This document shows positions 25,201 through 39,559 of a stretch of 64,000 bases of DNA, in pieces. Origin of the DNA: Rhea pennata (lineage: Eukaryota; Chordata; Aves; Rheiformes; Rheidae). Below the pieces are notes generated by a model, which had not been told where the DNA came from, did no database searches, and saw only the letters and a list, made by a program, of their open reading frames with translations. The stretch spans positions 36,804,731 through 36,868,730 of the forward strand of contig NC_084669.1 of NCBI RefSeq assembly GCF_028389875.1, read 5' to 3'. The position numbers were made by a program, and so were the translations under genes. Numbering within the stretch: position 1 is the stretch's first letter; each line of letters begins with the position of its first letter.

Positions 25201-28200
25201 GCCTGCCTGCATTACCGGAGGGTCTGCACCCACTGCCCTTCGGTCAGTGCCACAAAACGCTCCCAAAACACACCCCATGCTCCTCTCCTAGCTGGGCACC
25301 TAGGCGTGCACAGCGCAGGCAGGAGAGGGCTTCCAGGCTAGCTTCTTGGCTAGCCTAAAGAGAGAGCACCCCACCTGTCTGAAGCCTGACCTGTTATTTC
25401 TCTCCTAAACAGCTGTGCCTAGTGTTGCTACAAGCAGTGGAAAGGAAACCTGTCTCCCCGAGGCATAGCTGCATTTCGGTGATGGGAGAAGTAACCAGAT
25501 GCCCAGCTGGCACATCCAGTCAGGGTTAAACTCAGCATAGGTCTGAGATCAGGAAATATTTTCTCCACCCCCGTCCTGTAGGTCAGCTTGGCAAGGACAA
25601 ACAAGGGGTGATTTCTGCCTCCAAGCATTCTCCAGGCATTTTCCTTAGGAAATCTGGACTTGCAGTGCCTTACAGACACTGGTGATGCCCTCGGTTTCTC
25701 CTACTCTTTTTCTGCATGCTGCAGATTTGCTTTCTGGCTTCTGTACGGAAATACTTCCATGGCAGAAGTGGGAGAGTGTAGCAGATGTTCTGTGGCCCCC
25801 TCTATTTGCAGGCAATTGTGTGGCCTCAATTCAGTGTCCCTGCAGCTTATTTCCTTACTGTGAACGTTGCCGCATGTTTCAGGATCCCGGGGAACAAGGT
25901 TAAGTTGCGCATGATGCTGGTAACAAAACAAACCTTGCCTTTGCAGCTCAGAACCTATCTGAAGAGTTTTGACAGCCAGAAAGTCAAAATGGACATTGCC
26001 AAGGCATCAACAACGTGGCAGTTCCAGAGGTTCATCCAGATGCTGCACAGAGCAAAGAAAAGAGATATCCTGCAGCTGCTGAGGAAAGCTCCAGAAGAGA
26101 TGGTGTAAGACCCTCCAGCATCTCTCTTGCCCCAGATGGCTCTCTACCCCAGTAAATGGCATGGAGGATGTTGGGCTGTAGGGCCATTTCTGGGCATGCC
26201 AGTCCATAAATGACACCTCGTCCAGGCAGATGTGCAGCTTTCCCAGCTTTTCCTCGGTAGTTCAAACGGCCTCCTGCTTTTCCTCGGTGCCCCTTCTTTA
26301 CAACCACCGTACAGCCTGTTTTCACCGAGCAGTGGGCTTCGGAACAGAGCAAACGCTCCAGCAAGGCTTTGGGAAATAGCGGCTTGGTCTTTACAGAACA
26401 TGCAGCCACGGCCCTGTCGTCCACCCCCCACGAGCGTGGACGCCCAGGCCGGGCTCCTGCCTGCAGCGAAATGCCGGGTGCGACCAGGTTCAGAGCAAAG
26501 CTCGCAGCTGTGATTCGCACAGACAGCGCCAGCTCGGCAGCCGGTGCTAATGAGCTCGTCTTTGAAGAAAGTTCTTTGCAAAAGCCCCAACCTTTTAGAT
26601 TTCTTTTTCTTTTTTTCTTTTTTTTTTTTTTTTTTAACTTGTGAATTGAAGCTTCAGGGTGTTTTTAAGTAGGGAAAAACAAATGAAACTGGGGTTATCT
26701 TCAGCAGCTTAGAAAGGCTGGGGGTCACGTTCAGCCCTGGTGGAAGTACGTGCAACCCCAGGGTCTCTCAAAGGACTCAACCTTTGCTCTCTTGCCTTGG
26801 CCTGGGGAAGGAGAGCCACGGTCCTCTTCAGGGGCCAAGGCTGGGGCAAGGTCACTGATCACAGGAGTACCACACTGGGCACCTCATTTCTCCTCCCCCT
26901 CAGGCTGCTCTGACAACTGTCCCCTCTCACTCCAGCTCCTTCTTCATCGAGGCAGCGGTGGTCGCCCAGTCAGCAGCATCCATGGCAGCTCTCTCTGACT
27001 TTCTGGATTTCAGCAAGACCCCCAAGTCTCTGCTGGAGACGTTTCTCCACGCAGCAGCTTTCTCCCCCCGGCCTTCTGAAGAGCTTCTCAGCCTGGTCTT
27101 AGTAAGTAGAGGCATTTCGCTCTCCCTTAAGGTTTCAGGCACTCAGTGGATTTAACTGGACACCAGCAATAGGAGTAATGCATTCAGCAGAAAGTCCTTT
27201 ATATCAGTGTATTACAGATAATAAAAGCTTAATTACCTACCATGAAAAAAAAAACATTTTATCTGGTTGGACCATGCATTGCCTCCTTCAAGGCTGGCAA
27301 GAGTTGGTCTTTCTTATTCCTTTAGCAAGAACTTTGAAATAATAGCTAAAGCATACTCCTCCTCTCTCTTTTTTCCATTTCCCTTCTTTTCCTTAAACCT
27401 CTTTTCCTCCCTCCAGTACAAGCTCCAAGGGAAGCAGTTGGCACCAGAGATCTGGGAGACAGGGATAGTTGTCATAGGCTCTCTCATCGGCAAACTGTGC
27501 CGGCAGAAGCTATGCGGATCACAGGTGGGTTCACCAAGAAACCTCCATGCTCAGTTTTTTCAGCCTTGCCATCCTTCCCCTTCCCTCTGTGGCTGCCTGA
27601 AGCATACCCTGCACTTCATCCCCTGCTTCTGCCCTCTTGCAAAACCAAACCAGGAGGTGGAGCGTGGAATGGAAACCATCCTGCAGGGACTGGGAGGAGC
27701 CGAGGAGGAGCCGGAGGTGGTTATTTACCTGGTGTCCCTGAGGAACGCCTTGCTGCCTGAAACCATCCCCACCCTCCTGCATTACGCCGAGGAAGGCCCT
27801 GCTGCGGTGGCGGCTGCAGCAGTCGCTGCCCTGCAGAGGTTCCCCACGCGGCACATCTCCGGCGAGGTATGAAATGAAGCTTCTTGGTTAACCTGAGAAA
27901 CTAGAGCTGCAAAGGCAAAGCAGAGCCCGAAAGACTTGACCACCGCTGTTTGCATATCATCAGGCATAAAACCACGGTTTTAATTGCATTCTTGCTTCAG
28001 GTGAAAAGAGCAATGAGGAGGATTTTCCATGAGAAGAGGAAAAGCTATGAAAAAACATGCCGCCTGGCCGCTGCAGAAATCCTCTTGGACAATGAGCCTT
28101 TGCCCATGGATGTCATCAACATCCTACTTGCCACCAAGGAGCTGGAAACAGAAATGGCAACGCTTCTGCAGCTAAAGGTCCGGAACAGTTTGCGTGCTGA

Positions 28201-31200
28201 ACACCACCCTGCAAGGTGCGTTGGGAAAGTTGCATCTCTCTCCCCCTAAACCCCCCCCCCCCCCCCGCCCCAACCCAGTCTACATCATTTTTTCCCTCCA
28301 CCCCAGCTGTGGCTTTTGAGCTACACGTCCCTCATAGCTAGGTCAGCATCTGATCTGGCAACACCATGGAGCAACGTTGTAATGGTGCCAGGGCTGCTTG
28401 GTAATTCCCAGCTCTGGGAGGAGGAAAACCGCAGGGCTGCTGAGGCAGGTGTTGCCAAGCGAGCCCAAACTCAGCATCCCTCCTCGGCCGGTCCCGCAGC
28501 ACAGCGGCGCCCGGGCTCGTTGCTTCAGCAGGAGCCCAGCAGCAGAGTCCTTGGAGGCCAAAGCTCCGTCTTGCAGGACGGTGCACAATTTGTAACCAGT
28601 TTAATCTTTCTATGTGCACAAAACAAACCAAGCACAAAAATTTCCGAGCTAGGCAGAAGCTGCACAAAAACATGAGAATGGCTTATTCTGATAAACCAGA
28701 GGAGAGGGAAATTCCAGCCCCATCCCAGTCTGCTCATTTCCTTTTTGTTCGCATTTGCTTGGGCAGGCAGGAATTCAGAGACATATCTGTAGAAATCCAG
28801 CTAGTTATGCACATCCACATCCAGCGGGATTTACAGGGGCCTTCCACCCTGCAAGCATTCAGGCGGTTGCTCTGAATCCTCCTTCGGGGATCATTGCTCG
28901 TAAAGCAGAAGCAAGGCGCGCTCTCTGAATTAGCATGCCCTGTGACACGCTTGCTTCAGCCAAGCAGTGTAAAGAGACAGGGGATTGTATTTCTTTCTGC
29001 TGTTTTTACATTCCTTTCTCTCTTTTCTTTGTACAGCTTTCTTTAATGACCGCTAACAATTTTTCGGTGATGAATGTGGCTTGTATCGCATTCTGACTGC
29101 AAAGTCCCCTTCCTTCCTTTCCAGTCCTCGTACACCTTTTCCTTCTCGTTTCCAGGAAGATAGCTAAGGATGTCATGAGCGACCCACAGATAAATAACTA
29201 CAACTACTTCTCAAAGGCTGGCGTCTCCTCTGCCTTCTCAGGACCCCTGACAGGTGACACCACGGATGCCATTGTATCCTTCCCCCAAAATTCCCCAAAA
29301 CCTAAGTCTGAGATTTCTGAGCATCTCCTCCGATATCTTTCAGAGTCCAAGGAGCAGATGTCCCCCCTGCATATTCATATCCTTGCCTCATACACCTTCA
29401 GCTGGCTTCTTTGCAGCCACTCGCTTAGCACAGAACATGAGCTGGGCCACATACTTTTCCCAAATCCTGCTCATTTGGGAGTGGAATTTCATTTGAAGGT
29501 GAAACCAGCGATAAGGTGTGGGAGGCAGTTTTTGTGCTTTTCCTGATAAATCACTTCCTTAGGTATTTTTAATAAGTGATTCAAAGAGGAGAATCCTTGG
29601 GCTGGGATAAAAATCATCAGACTTCAAAGACATTGCAATCAATGCCTGCTGGATATCTGCTTAAATCTCCTCCTGTCAGCTCTCACTTTCAACCCTCTTC
29701 AAATCATCTTCTTCTCACCTTGTATTTTTAAAACTCTGTTTAGGGGTATGTGGAGGCAAAGTAACCAACACCCGTAAGAGAAATATGGCAATGCTAAATC
29801 CCCCAAATATTGTAAGAATGGAAAAAGATAGCACAGAGAAGCTTTTCCCTCTGAGTATTTTAGCTTTGTCAGACATTTTATTGCTAACATATTCAGCCAC
29901 TGTGACCACAAATGCAAGAGCTCCAAAGGACTAGCCACACAATCCCTTGAGCAGGCTTAAAAAATTACCAAGGAGTTCTCAGGAGCCTGGTTTGAGACAT
30001 CCTTGATGTCTCAAAGCTTTTTATGAGAACTTGCCCGTTCTGCTGAGCTCTCTCTCCGTTGCGTTGGCACACAGGGGAACCACACTTGCCAGCCAGGCTG
30101 CTTGTGGTCACTCCAGGACCTGCAGCTCTCATCCAGTGCCTCCCACAGCTGCTAGTGGGTTCTTTGCTGTCTAGTCAGTGTAGATCCCCTGCAGCTGTTA
30201 GCAGAGCATTTGTGATTCATCCTGATCTGTGACTCATTCCCCCAAAGCCATGTGCCACATCCTGCCACCATGGCTGTGGTGCAGGCCTGTTCATGGGCAT
30301 CTCTCTGTCTTTCAGCCACCCAGGACCTGCTTTCCACCTTTGGGCTGGAGCTGCTATTTACAGAGAGTGGATTCCTGAGAAAGAGCCTCTCTGACTTCTC
30401 ACTGCTCAGCCACGGCCATCGGCTTCGTGTGGCTCAGGTGTGCCACCCGGAGAGCGGCTGGGTGCCAGCCGCACAAAGTGGTTCAGCAAGCGTAGTATCT
30501 CGAGTAACAGTGCAGTACACCAAAGTAACTCTCTAGCTTTGCTCCGTGCAGCTTATGTGACTCTGTCTCTGTGTTTTAGGTCACTATTGAAGCACAAGGG
30601 ATGGAGTCTATGCTGGGAGAAAACACCTTGGAAGGAGAAGAGGAGCCAGAGCTCATGGCTGGGATGTCTGCCACTTTCTTTGACGTTCAGTTGCGGCCAG
30701 TTGTGTTCTTCCAGGGATATACCGACTTAATGGCCAAGGTCCTGCTAAGCAGTGGAGAACCCACAAGTGTGGTCAGAGGGAATCTCCTACTGATGGACCA
30801 TCACCAGGTAACGGACGGAGGGATGACCTGCCTCTACTTCCACTGGCTGCTAGACCGGGCCCTGGATGTCAAAGCATAGTGAGTCCCTGTACTTGAAGTG
30901 CACTGGGTCATGCCATGTTACTCACTGTGGAGTCCAGATCTGAGAGTGAGATGGCACTACAAAAGGCCTCCTGGGGTTGGTAAAGCAGCCGAATGGTTGT
31001 GCTCTGCCATGGAACACCCACGGCTCTAGTTCTTGCTGTGCAAACCCAGATGGGGACTAGACAGTCCCAGTAACTTCACATTATTACCTGTATCAGCGTC
31101 TTGGCCAAGAGCCATATGCTCAGCCTCAGAGCAAGTACTGCTTTTTCCATCTCACAGGTCATTCCACTACATTCTGGTCTACAAGTGGTGGTCAAACTCC

Positions 31201-32781
31201 AGGGCGGGCTTGGGCTTGACATCTCAGCCACCATGGACGTGAGCATATGGGAGCAGGAGCTAAAAAACAGCATCAATACAAGGTTAGTGGATGCGAAATG
31301 GTTTAGCTCTGGGAACACAGACTACCCAGGAGGGTATTAACACCTAGCACAAGGGTTGCCCCATCTTAGACTGCCTTGCAACTGTCCCCATGCGCTTCTC
31401 CTGCTGTGTCCAGCCATGCCTCTGCTTGGGGAGAGTGGAGATGTAGGCAGAAAGCTGGTGGGCAGCGATTACGCACTTTGTGTCCACAGGCAGACTTAAA
31501 GTTGAGGCAATCACAGACTAGTGGAGTGCCATCGCAGGGTGTCAGGCGCCGTGCACTGCCCAGTGACTGGACCTGCTCTCTGCCCTTGCAGGGGAAGTCT
31601 AGCCATTGATTTCCAGACAGAACTAGATGCCCCTTTCTTTCAAGCCACCATGAGAAGCCAGACTGAGCTGGAGACCTCCATCTACTTTGACACGGTCCTG
31701 CAGTTTTCTGCAAGCCCTGTGCTCATGTGTCTGCAGCTGAGAGAGGACCAGGTCCCATACAGGTAAGTTCTCAGGATGTCGTGAAGCACACAGGGGTTCG
31801 GTCCTAAGGAGCAGGGATGCCACCTCTCCGCTCAGTGGCTCTGCACTGGTGCCACCTCCTGTCCTGATCCAGCAGGTAGCAGAGCTCCTCACTGAGCCAA
31901 GATCATACCTGTCCCCAGCTCCAAATGCAGGAACAGCAGGAGCAGCAGCGCCAGCAGCGCTCAGTTAAAGCCAGGGAGGTAGAGCTGCGCAGGAGAGAGG
32001 AGATTTTTAAAAGCTTATTTTCCTCTTTCCAGGGAGGAGCTGATTGCTTAGTATCTTGCTTCTTGTAGAGAAGGACAACATGCACAGAATTTAAATTTAA
32101 GCAAGTCCAAATTAGTACTCCTAACTGGGGACGTGAGGGTAAGGCTAACAGAAGCCTCAGACAGCCCCAGGCAAAGAGCATGGGTACCTCCAGCAGACAG
32201 GTGCCACTCATTCTCCCACATTCCTCCCAAAGAGGAGCTTCTTCATTTCAGCCCACGGCCAGGAGGTGTGAGACAATATCCAAAACGGTCTCTTGTTTCC
32301 TCCAGCCTAAAGGACAATATGGTTCCACCTACTGTGGAAACCCCATAAGACTCAGCCACGTTATAAACGAAGCCAGCAGTGAAATTTCCCTTTCTACGGT
32401 TCTGACAAAGGAATTTTGGGGAAGAGGAGGGAATTCATATTTCCATGCTTGTTGAGTGGGGTGGGCCAAAACCAGGAGGGAAACTGCGTAGGGCTCCATA
32501 AGTTCACGGTGAGGTGGGCGGAAAGGCTGTCAGGTCTTCAGGAAATATGAAGCCGTGAGTGTGAATATGCAGGTGTGGGAGATGGAAGAGGTCCAGCAGC
32601 ACATCCTTCTGACCAGTCTGCTCTGCCCCGCAGAGAGATCTTCACAGTTTCCAAATCCTCTGGGAGCCAAAGCAGCACTGTGCGAAAAGGCCGGCAGGGC
32701 ACCATGGCAGGGCAGGAGTTCGCTTTGCATGGGGCCAACTCCAAGGCGTGCAACCTCCTGCTGACAGCGGATGAAGAGTAG
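19251..32781 (+). CDS. MTTPL: Microsomal triglyceride transfer protein-like, large subunit paralogue (18 exons, 887 aa)
   Basis: Coding exons: 19251-19317, 21331-21512, 21756-21899, 22336-22443, 23303-23419, 24332-24471, 25089-25242, 25947-26104, 26936-27101, 27417-27524, 27654-27866, 28001-28215, 29156-29253, 30316-30437, 30580-30807, 31158-31282, 31592-31762, 32634-32781. They sum to 2,664 nt in one open frame; human MTTP is 894 aa with, as recalled, the same 18-exon plan. Residues 1-22 form a signal peptide; about 23-304 the N-terminal beta-barrel; 305-600 the helical domain ([20 protein letters not shown]); 601-887 the lipid cavity ([28 protein letters not shown]). MTTP, with protein disulfide isomerase in the ER lumen, loads lipid onto apolipoprotein B. 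Identity to MTTP is clear but divergent, so this is a paralogue rather than MTTP itself. All introns are GT-AG except intron 5 (GC-AG). No disabling change was seen; lipid specificity is unknown. Confidence 0.9.
20511..21222 (+). mobile_element. CR1 LINE, 5'-truncated copy
   Basis: It lies in intron 1 of the MTTP-like gene, in sense orientation. It encodes the end of a CR1 reverse transcriptase (motifs [20 protein letters not shown] and [10 protein letters not shown]), interrupted by a stop after CEERL, then resumes with [11 protein letters not shown], followed by a 3' UTR ending in GATTCTGTGATTCTATGA. This tail is typical of avian CR1. The copy is truncated at its 5' end and cannot move on its own. 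Confidence 0.9.
28251..28266. repeat. Poly-C run in MTTP-like intron 12
   Basis: Sixteen consecutive C bases shortly after the exon 12 splice donor; a likely length-unstable homopolymer. Confidence 0.8.
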
Positions 32782-32899
32782 GAGAATTGGTGCACTTCGG
32801 GCCTGGGTTAGAGCTCCCATCCTGCCACACAGCTTGTTCTTCAACATGAACTGCCAAGGGCCCTGCTGCACTCCAACACAACCATCTTTCACTGAAAAT

Positions 32900-32905
32900 A
32901 ATAAA
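32900..32905 (+). terminator. Polyadenylation signal of the MTTP-like gene
   Basis: AATAAA about 120 bases after the stop codon. It implies a very short 3' UTR. Confidence 0.65.
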
Positions 32906-32929
32906 AATTTTTAAAAGGAAAAATTGCTG

Positions 32930-33101
32930 AAGCCAGGGGTAAGAAGAGAAACTGCTACAGAACAACAAGAAGCACCCCCTGTCCTGCACCAGGGCTGAGG
33001 ATTGAGGCCTGCCCCAAGACCCTACAGGTTTGTTAGCCTGAACGCTTCCTCTTCATGGAGAAGGACTATCTGGAAGTCCAAACGGTTTATGCCAAGTGTT
33101 T

Positions 33102-33146
<45 letters not shown>

Positions 33147-36100
33147 CTTCTTTTGCAAATGAATGAGTTTCAGATGGCCTGAGAGAGTTTTCTGCAAGAC
33201 GATACCCCACCTGCTTTATTTTCTCTCCACTTATCAAAGCAGGCAGGAGGGAGCACATCTGCAGCTGGCAGGGAGCAGGTTCCCCAGGGAGGAAGTGAAT
33301 GCCCCCTCCTTCAGTGCATGGTTTTGTGGCTGCTCGAGAGTCCAAGGAGGTGGAAATTTTCATTTCTGGAGGAAGTGCAGGTTTGTTTTTGTTTTTATGC
33401 AACCAGAGACACATTCGCTCCAGAATAACCCTCAGGGAGAGAGATAGAGCAGCCAGACAAAATGCCACATAACCTGTTGGCAATTACTGTATGTTCTTTC
33501 CAGCATAATTGAAGGTATTTGCATTTATTTGCATGAGAAGGCAACTCAGCTTCCTCACAGCTTGTCGCCATCCTCTTATTCCCGCGGGCAATTTGCACTC
33601 CGTTGCCAGGGATGCGGCTGAAGTCACGTCAGGCAGCAAGGATGAGGCCAGGAGGGGAACAAACAGCTCCTGTTTCGGAGAGGCCAGATTCGCGCTCGGT
33701 GCAAGGAAAAGGAGGAGGCCAGAGGAACTTGACCTACAGAGCTTAGGAAAAGCTGGACAAAAAGGATTGCAGACTAAAGCAAAGTTAAAACCGAGCTGGG
33801 GAAAGTCTACCCTATGGCAAGAGCCCCTCCGTAATGGCACGGACCAGCAGTCTCAATCCTCATTTTAAAACAGCAAGAACTGTAGCAAAGGTGGGGCTAA
33901 AAGCATGAAAAGATGCTGAAGACCCACCGGCTGCTAGCGAAGGGTAGAAAGAGACAGGGAGCCTGGAGTGGGGACCGGCTGCAGGAAAAGGGAAGAGACA
34001 CCAGTGTCCCCAAGGCATCAAACCACCCCGTCACACCTCTGCATACCCCTCGGGATGCTGATGCTCAGCAACTGCTTCCCTGTCTGGTGTCCACACTTGC
34101 AGTCTTCCCCCACACGTTTTTTCCCCCCTGAGAGGGGCTAAGGAAGGGCTACGAGGACCAGTTCAGGTCATGAAGAGCACTCTGCAATGAAAAACTGCAA
34201 GAGCACAAGCATTTTAGTTTGCAAAGAGGGGGCTTAAGTGCCTTGATTATTGGGATTCCCAGCATGAGGTGAAGACACTGGAAGTAGAGAAATTACTATT
34301 AGAGCAGGGGTAGCACAGAGAGCCGAATCTTCGGTCAGCAATGTTCAGTCGGGGAGCAAAATAACTTCAAACCATGGCCCAGCTGCCAACATGCCTGGAA
34401 AACTCTCTATCCCTTGGGTCATTTTTCTATGAGCTGTTAGTTCAGTCCACATTACCAGGGTCAAATGCAAGTATCAATTGCTGTGGAGGGCAAAACATCG
34501 TGTTTGACCGAAGTGGCCCTTTCTGGATTTGAGAGTCTATCACGGCAGGTTTGGCCAAGGTAGTACAAGGCTGTTACTTCAGAATACCACCCCTCAGAGT
34601 GGGCATTAGTCAACCAAAACTGGAAAAGCTAAAACGAGGGGGTCACACCTCCACTCCATCCCTTTCTGCTCTTGATGGAAGCCAGCAAGTGTTAGTAGAC
34701 GTATATATTTTGCTTGTGCATATAGAATTAAAATTCATATATTGAGGAGCAGCTTCTGCCTAGGGCTGCCTTCTTTTTGATCCAAAGTTTACGTGTTGAA
34801 GGAGAAGCCTCTGGTCTCTCTTATCGCCTGAACAGCAGTTCCTCTTCTCTTTCAAACGGGGCAGGGGCTGAAGATAAGATCGCCTCAACCCTACGTGCAG
34901 AAGGCGGCGTTCCAGCAACAAAGAGATACAGCAGCTCCCCTTTGCTGCTTATATTTGGGCACTTTCGGTGACAACTTAGGAAAATCACAATTAACTTCAA
35001 GTAAATATTGTTCTGCTGTTTTGAATTCTCCCCTCAAGTCAGACTTCTATCTGCCACAAGAGTTGAACATCCCTTCAGCACCAGAGGGAGGCTTACAAGG
35101 AAAAGCTGTATTTCTTCATCCCTTTCTGGTAACAGTGCCTTTGAAATATTTCTACCTTTTTTTTTTTTGGCATTAGAAAACTTGCTTTTTAGGAAAACGA
35201 GGGACATTAAATACTGTCAAAATTGTGAACGTGATGCAGATGCAGCACAGACTCTCCCAGTTTTCGGAGAGGAAACGCAGTTGCTTTTTCATCCGGAGAT
35301 GCTAATTCTGAGTGTTTTGATTATGTACAGAAATAAATGAGATGTGTTTTTTATCTTTTCCGTTTATTAGCTTTTCTGGAGCTATAGCCAGAATGAAGAG
35401 AAAGGCAGACAGCAGCTCCTACAGCACAAGCATTTCCAACAAGAGGAGCATGGCCAAAGCCAGCTGTACGTAAAGCTGCTCCCCAGAAACCCAATTTCTG
35501 GGTCCCTGTTTAGGGCTCTGCAGAGACCTGTGGCTAAACGCCCCATCGGGGCTACTGGCCACGAGCAGCTCGCCCCCAAAACCTGGAGAGCACCGGCACG
35601 GGCAACCCGCCGCCCCACGAGCGGGTTCCCGACACCAGCTTATCCGCTCCCTCCAATTGCTGCGAGGGGATTGGAGACCGTCCAAGGCGTTGCTTAAAAT
35701 CAGGGCTTCCCCTGCACCAAGGCTTTGCTGATTACGGGGCGATCTCGCCCCGAGCTGGCCTCAAGGACGCCGAGTAATTGCCCGGGGACTTGCCCTCGGG
35801 TCTGAACAGGAGGATCCCTGCGTGGCCGTGGGAGGAGCAGCCCCTATCTATCTCCCTTGCTGCGTTTCTCACCCGGCTCTGCCAGCAGCCCGCAGAGGAC
35901 TGTTTGACCCGAAATCTCCTTAAGTTAGGTGCAAAGCAGCTTCAGCACCTTATGCCTTGGCCAAAGCCAGGAGAAGGGGCATTGCCAACAGCCCATCTGC
36001 CATTTCGGACCGTTTCCGGAAACCTCTCCCTCGCCCCATTTCCTTCACCTCTCTGGCAGATAAGGAGATTTATAGAGGTACGTTTGTCATTCAGCTGGAG

Positions 36101-39100
36101 CTTCTGTTTCGTAGCGTAAACCAGAAAATGCCACCCTTAACCCTGGGGATGGGGGGCAGTAACGGAGCTGAGCGGTGGGCTACACTAGCAGAGAGCAGAG
36201 CGCTCACTGCCTGCGGCAATCACATGGTTTAAACAAACGGTTCCTCAAAAATACACCCAAGGAGGCATGGAAGCGCTCAGAGAAAGGGCAAGGCGAGGAA
36301 AAGAGAGCCATGGGAACAGGAATGCTGGAGAGCACGTGGAAAACACCCAGACAGCGCATCCTCTCCCCATACCTAGATGCCACCTTCTCCAGGGCTCCCG
36401 CCTGCAAACAGGCAGGAGGACACAAACGTTTGAGCACGTCACTAGTTACAACACAGCCAAATGAGGTAGAAAAGGAGAAATAAAAAGAACCTCCTCCTCC
36501 AGACGCGTGTTATTCCTAATGGACTATTAACCAGAAAGGAGGAGGGAAGAATTCACCGCGGAAGTTCTGGTTTCGCTTCCCAAAGCGCCGGCTACACGCT
36601 TGGCGTTTCCCGTTCGCGTTTCCTCGGGAGCTCAGGCTCAATGTCCTCAGGATGTTTCCAGAGCCAGTGTCCCATGGCTGAGCTGCACATCCCCAAAGCC
36701 TCCTTCCGCCCGGGGCGGAGGACAGCGGCGGCCAGGCGGGTCGAGGCGCCGGACCCCCTTTCCAGCGGGGCCGGGGCAGCCCGGCTGGCCCGTTCTCCCA
36801 AAGCGCCTGTGCGCTGCAGACCAGCAGTGACCTCCAGCGGCTGCTGCCAGACCCGGGGGGACGTGTCGTTCCCACCCCCCCTCAAATCGCACAGATGCCA
36901 CAGCTGGTCCCTATGGGGCTGAGGGGCCAGGCTGCAGCCAAGCTGGCCGGGGGATCGGGGAGGCCAGCCCAGCAGGTAGCCACCAGCAGAACCAAATGCG
37001 TCCCGCAGCGGCCACCTTCCCACGTTAGGGACCGGGGCGGGCGCTGCACCGCTACCCCGCGCTCCAGTGGGTGCCTATGGAGGGCAAGCCTGGCCCAGTG
37101 CTTCCCCGTCTGCGAGACACCTGCAAAAAGCAGTGCTCCGGATAGGCTGGTGGAGAGCACGACTGGGAGGAGAACCGCTCTTCTGCCTTGCCCCCGCTCA
37201 CCTGGAGCTGCCAGTTCTGGATAAGGGCAGGTGGGCCTGAGCTGAGCTCTCCAGGTGGCTACGCAGCGCTCTCCGTGCCTCCAGGTTGGCCACATAGGCA
37301 ATTTTTGAATCTTTTTTCCCCCATAGGTCATTCTATCCCTGTGCATCTCGTGCAGCTCACAGGAGGACCTATGGGCAACATTCATCAGAGGGGGGTGATA
37401 AAACATTATCTACCTGTCTTGAAGCTTAGTGCAGAGACAAAACTAATGGGGACAAGTGTGCACAGAAGTGATGGGGATGTGTGTGAGAGGAGAAACCTTC
37501 CTCCAGGAAAATAGGGCCTCCCAGGGGGGTAGCAGAGATGCATGTTGATAGCATCATGCTTCATTCTATCACCATCCCCTCCTGGACAGCTTGCAAAAGG
37601 AGAACAGCCTAGCAGGAATACAGGATTTTCTAATTGCTGAGCCCTAGAGACTCTCCAGGCCCCAAGAAATTTCCAGGACTGAGAAAAGAGGCTTACAACT
37701 CACCAAACGAGTAGTGGGAAACCCAGCACTGAATGCAGGTATCTGGCAAAATCAGATCTACTGTGCAAGTGGAAACAGGCTACAGCAGATCTCCAAAACC
37801 ACAGCAGCAAAGCATGCAGGTTCCTTGGGCTGTGTACAGGACACACATATGCCTGTGAACCTTCCCCATGGGTGGGATGTGTCTATGGGCATTTACCTGC
37901 TTAACTGCAGCAGCAGAAGTCACCTTGGAGCAGGTCAGAAGTGCAGCAACAGGCTGGAAGAGATAAGGAAGAGGAAGGGCATGAGCAGAGCAGCTCTTGT
38001 AAGGAGCACCAGCTGGGGGTTAGTTCTTAATAACCTGCCCAGCAATCTGCGAGCACACGGGAACGTTGCTCAGCTGCAGCTGGGCACAGCTGCGCAAGCA
38101 GCAGTGATGATAGAGAAAGGTTATCCCCAACGGAAAAGCCTGGAGGGCAAAGCTCAGGGCCAGAGCTGAAGAGGCAGGGAGGGAGCATGGGAATTGGGTG
38201 AGCAGAGGTGCCCAGGCCCTCGGTCTGCATTAAAAACCCTCTGGGGCAGCAGGGGCCAAACCCATGAGAAAGAAGCTGAGCAGGGGGGGGGCAGAGAGTC
38301 CAAGCAGCTTTGGAGACAGCCCAGGTTTCTGGGCTGTGGTTGAACACCCACGTATGGTTAAACACCCACGTATCTGCGTTAACACGGGAGAAAGGCCTGT
38401 AAAGGGCCATGGGACTTGGGAATGACGTAAGGAAAGCTGCTCCCAAAGGTGGGAGTTAGCTAACCCAGTAACCTCTTAGCTAACCTGTAACCTGAGAGAG
38501 CTACTTGGGAGCAACACCTATCCAGTTAGCATAGGACGCAACCATCATTAAAGGCTTTGAAAAGTGCCTTGGTTTTAACAGGTTGAATGTGTCTGATAAC
38601 AGCTGTGTTTTAGCCAGATGAGCAGGTGCCAAGGAAGCATCAGCTTTCTTATGGGACTGTTCACCACCCCTGCCTCTCAGAGCGTGGTAGGAGCAGTGAC
38701 ACGATGCGGTGCTCGCGGAAGGTGTTTGGGGAGACATCTGTGTCCCCAGCTTCCGTGTGGGACAAGCGTTTCAAGGGGCAACGTCGAGGCCAGCTTCCTG
38801 CTGGGACGTTCTCCTCCATACAGGCATAGTGTGTTGACTTTCTTGGCTGCTAGACCACCCTGGGTCATCTGTAAGGGCCATCAGTTAGGTGAGAAGCTGC
38901 TTCTGGGAACTTGCATCCACTCAAAGGAATGAACCATCATGAGACAGGAAGACCAAATAGTCGTGTTTAACTCCACCAACTTTCTGGGTGAAAACAGTTA
39001 TTTCCTAGCATTGCCCTTCTAGTCACTCGATTACTCTCTGCCACAGTTACTCCACAGTGGAAAGACATAGAGGCACCTCCCTTGCTACTCCTCCCCCACT

Positions 39101-39550
39101 TCTCTTAGCACATTAAAGCAGTACGCAGTGCGACACAGGTCCATCACGCTGCCGCCGTTACCGCTGCGAGCGCCCCGGAGCCACAAGGGAACAGGGTCTG
39201 CAGGCAACCAGAAGAGGGACCTGTCCCGCCGCAGCAAGAAACCTGCGGCACAGGGGACTGCAAGCTCCCTGCTGTCCCTTCTAGAGCCCCAGAGGCCACC
39301 TGGCCTGCTCATGCAACCGTTCTGGCTCGAGTTGTAGCATGAATAACCTTACGCCAGAAGACGCAGTGGCCTCACCATGGCTGTGAGCAGCGGAGGTCTG
39401 CAGGAGACTGCTGGGGGGGGGGGGGAGGAGAACGGGAGGGAGGCGAATAAGGAATGCGCGAGGAGCCGGCCCCGACGCCGCGACCACGCGGCGAAAGCTG
39501 GTCGCCGCCGAGCTCCCGCGGCGAGCTCCCGCAGCCGGTCCCTCCGGCCC
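32930..39550. other. Intergenic region between the MTTP-like and StAR-like genes
   Basis: No exon was recognised in these 6.6 kb on either strand. A run of 37 T lies at 33103-33139. A GC-rich patch at about 36.6-37.2 kb carries overlapping open frames on both strands without conserved content, as expected from base composition. A G run lies near 39413-39425, just before the StAR-like promoter. Confidence 0.5.
33103..33139. repeat. Poly-T run (37 bases)
   Basis: Uninterrupted T run followed by six A. It could be the reverse-strand tail of an old retroposed sequence, but no body is recognisable beside it. Confidence 0.85.
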
Positions 39551-39559
39551 CTCCTTTCG

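Noticed and set aside
36592-37406. Overlapping open frames on both strands in a GC-rich patch
   Set aside because: Frames are open on both strands at once because of base composition; no splice-linked conserved peptide was found.
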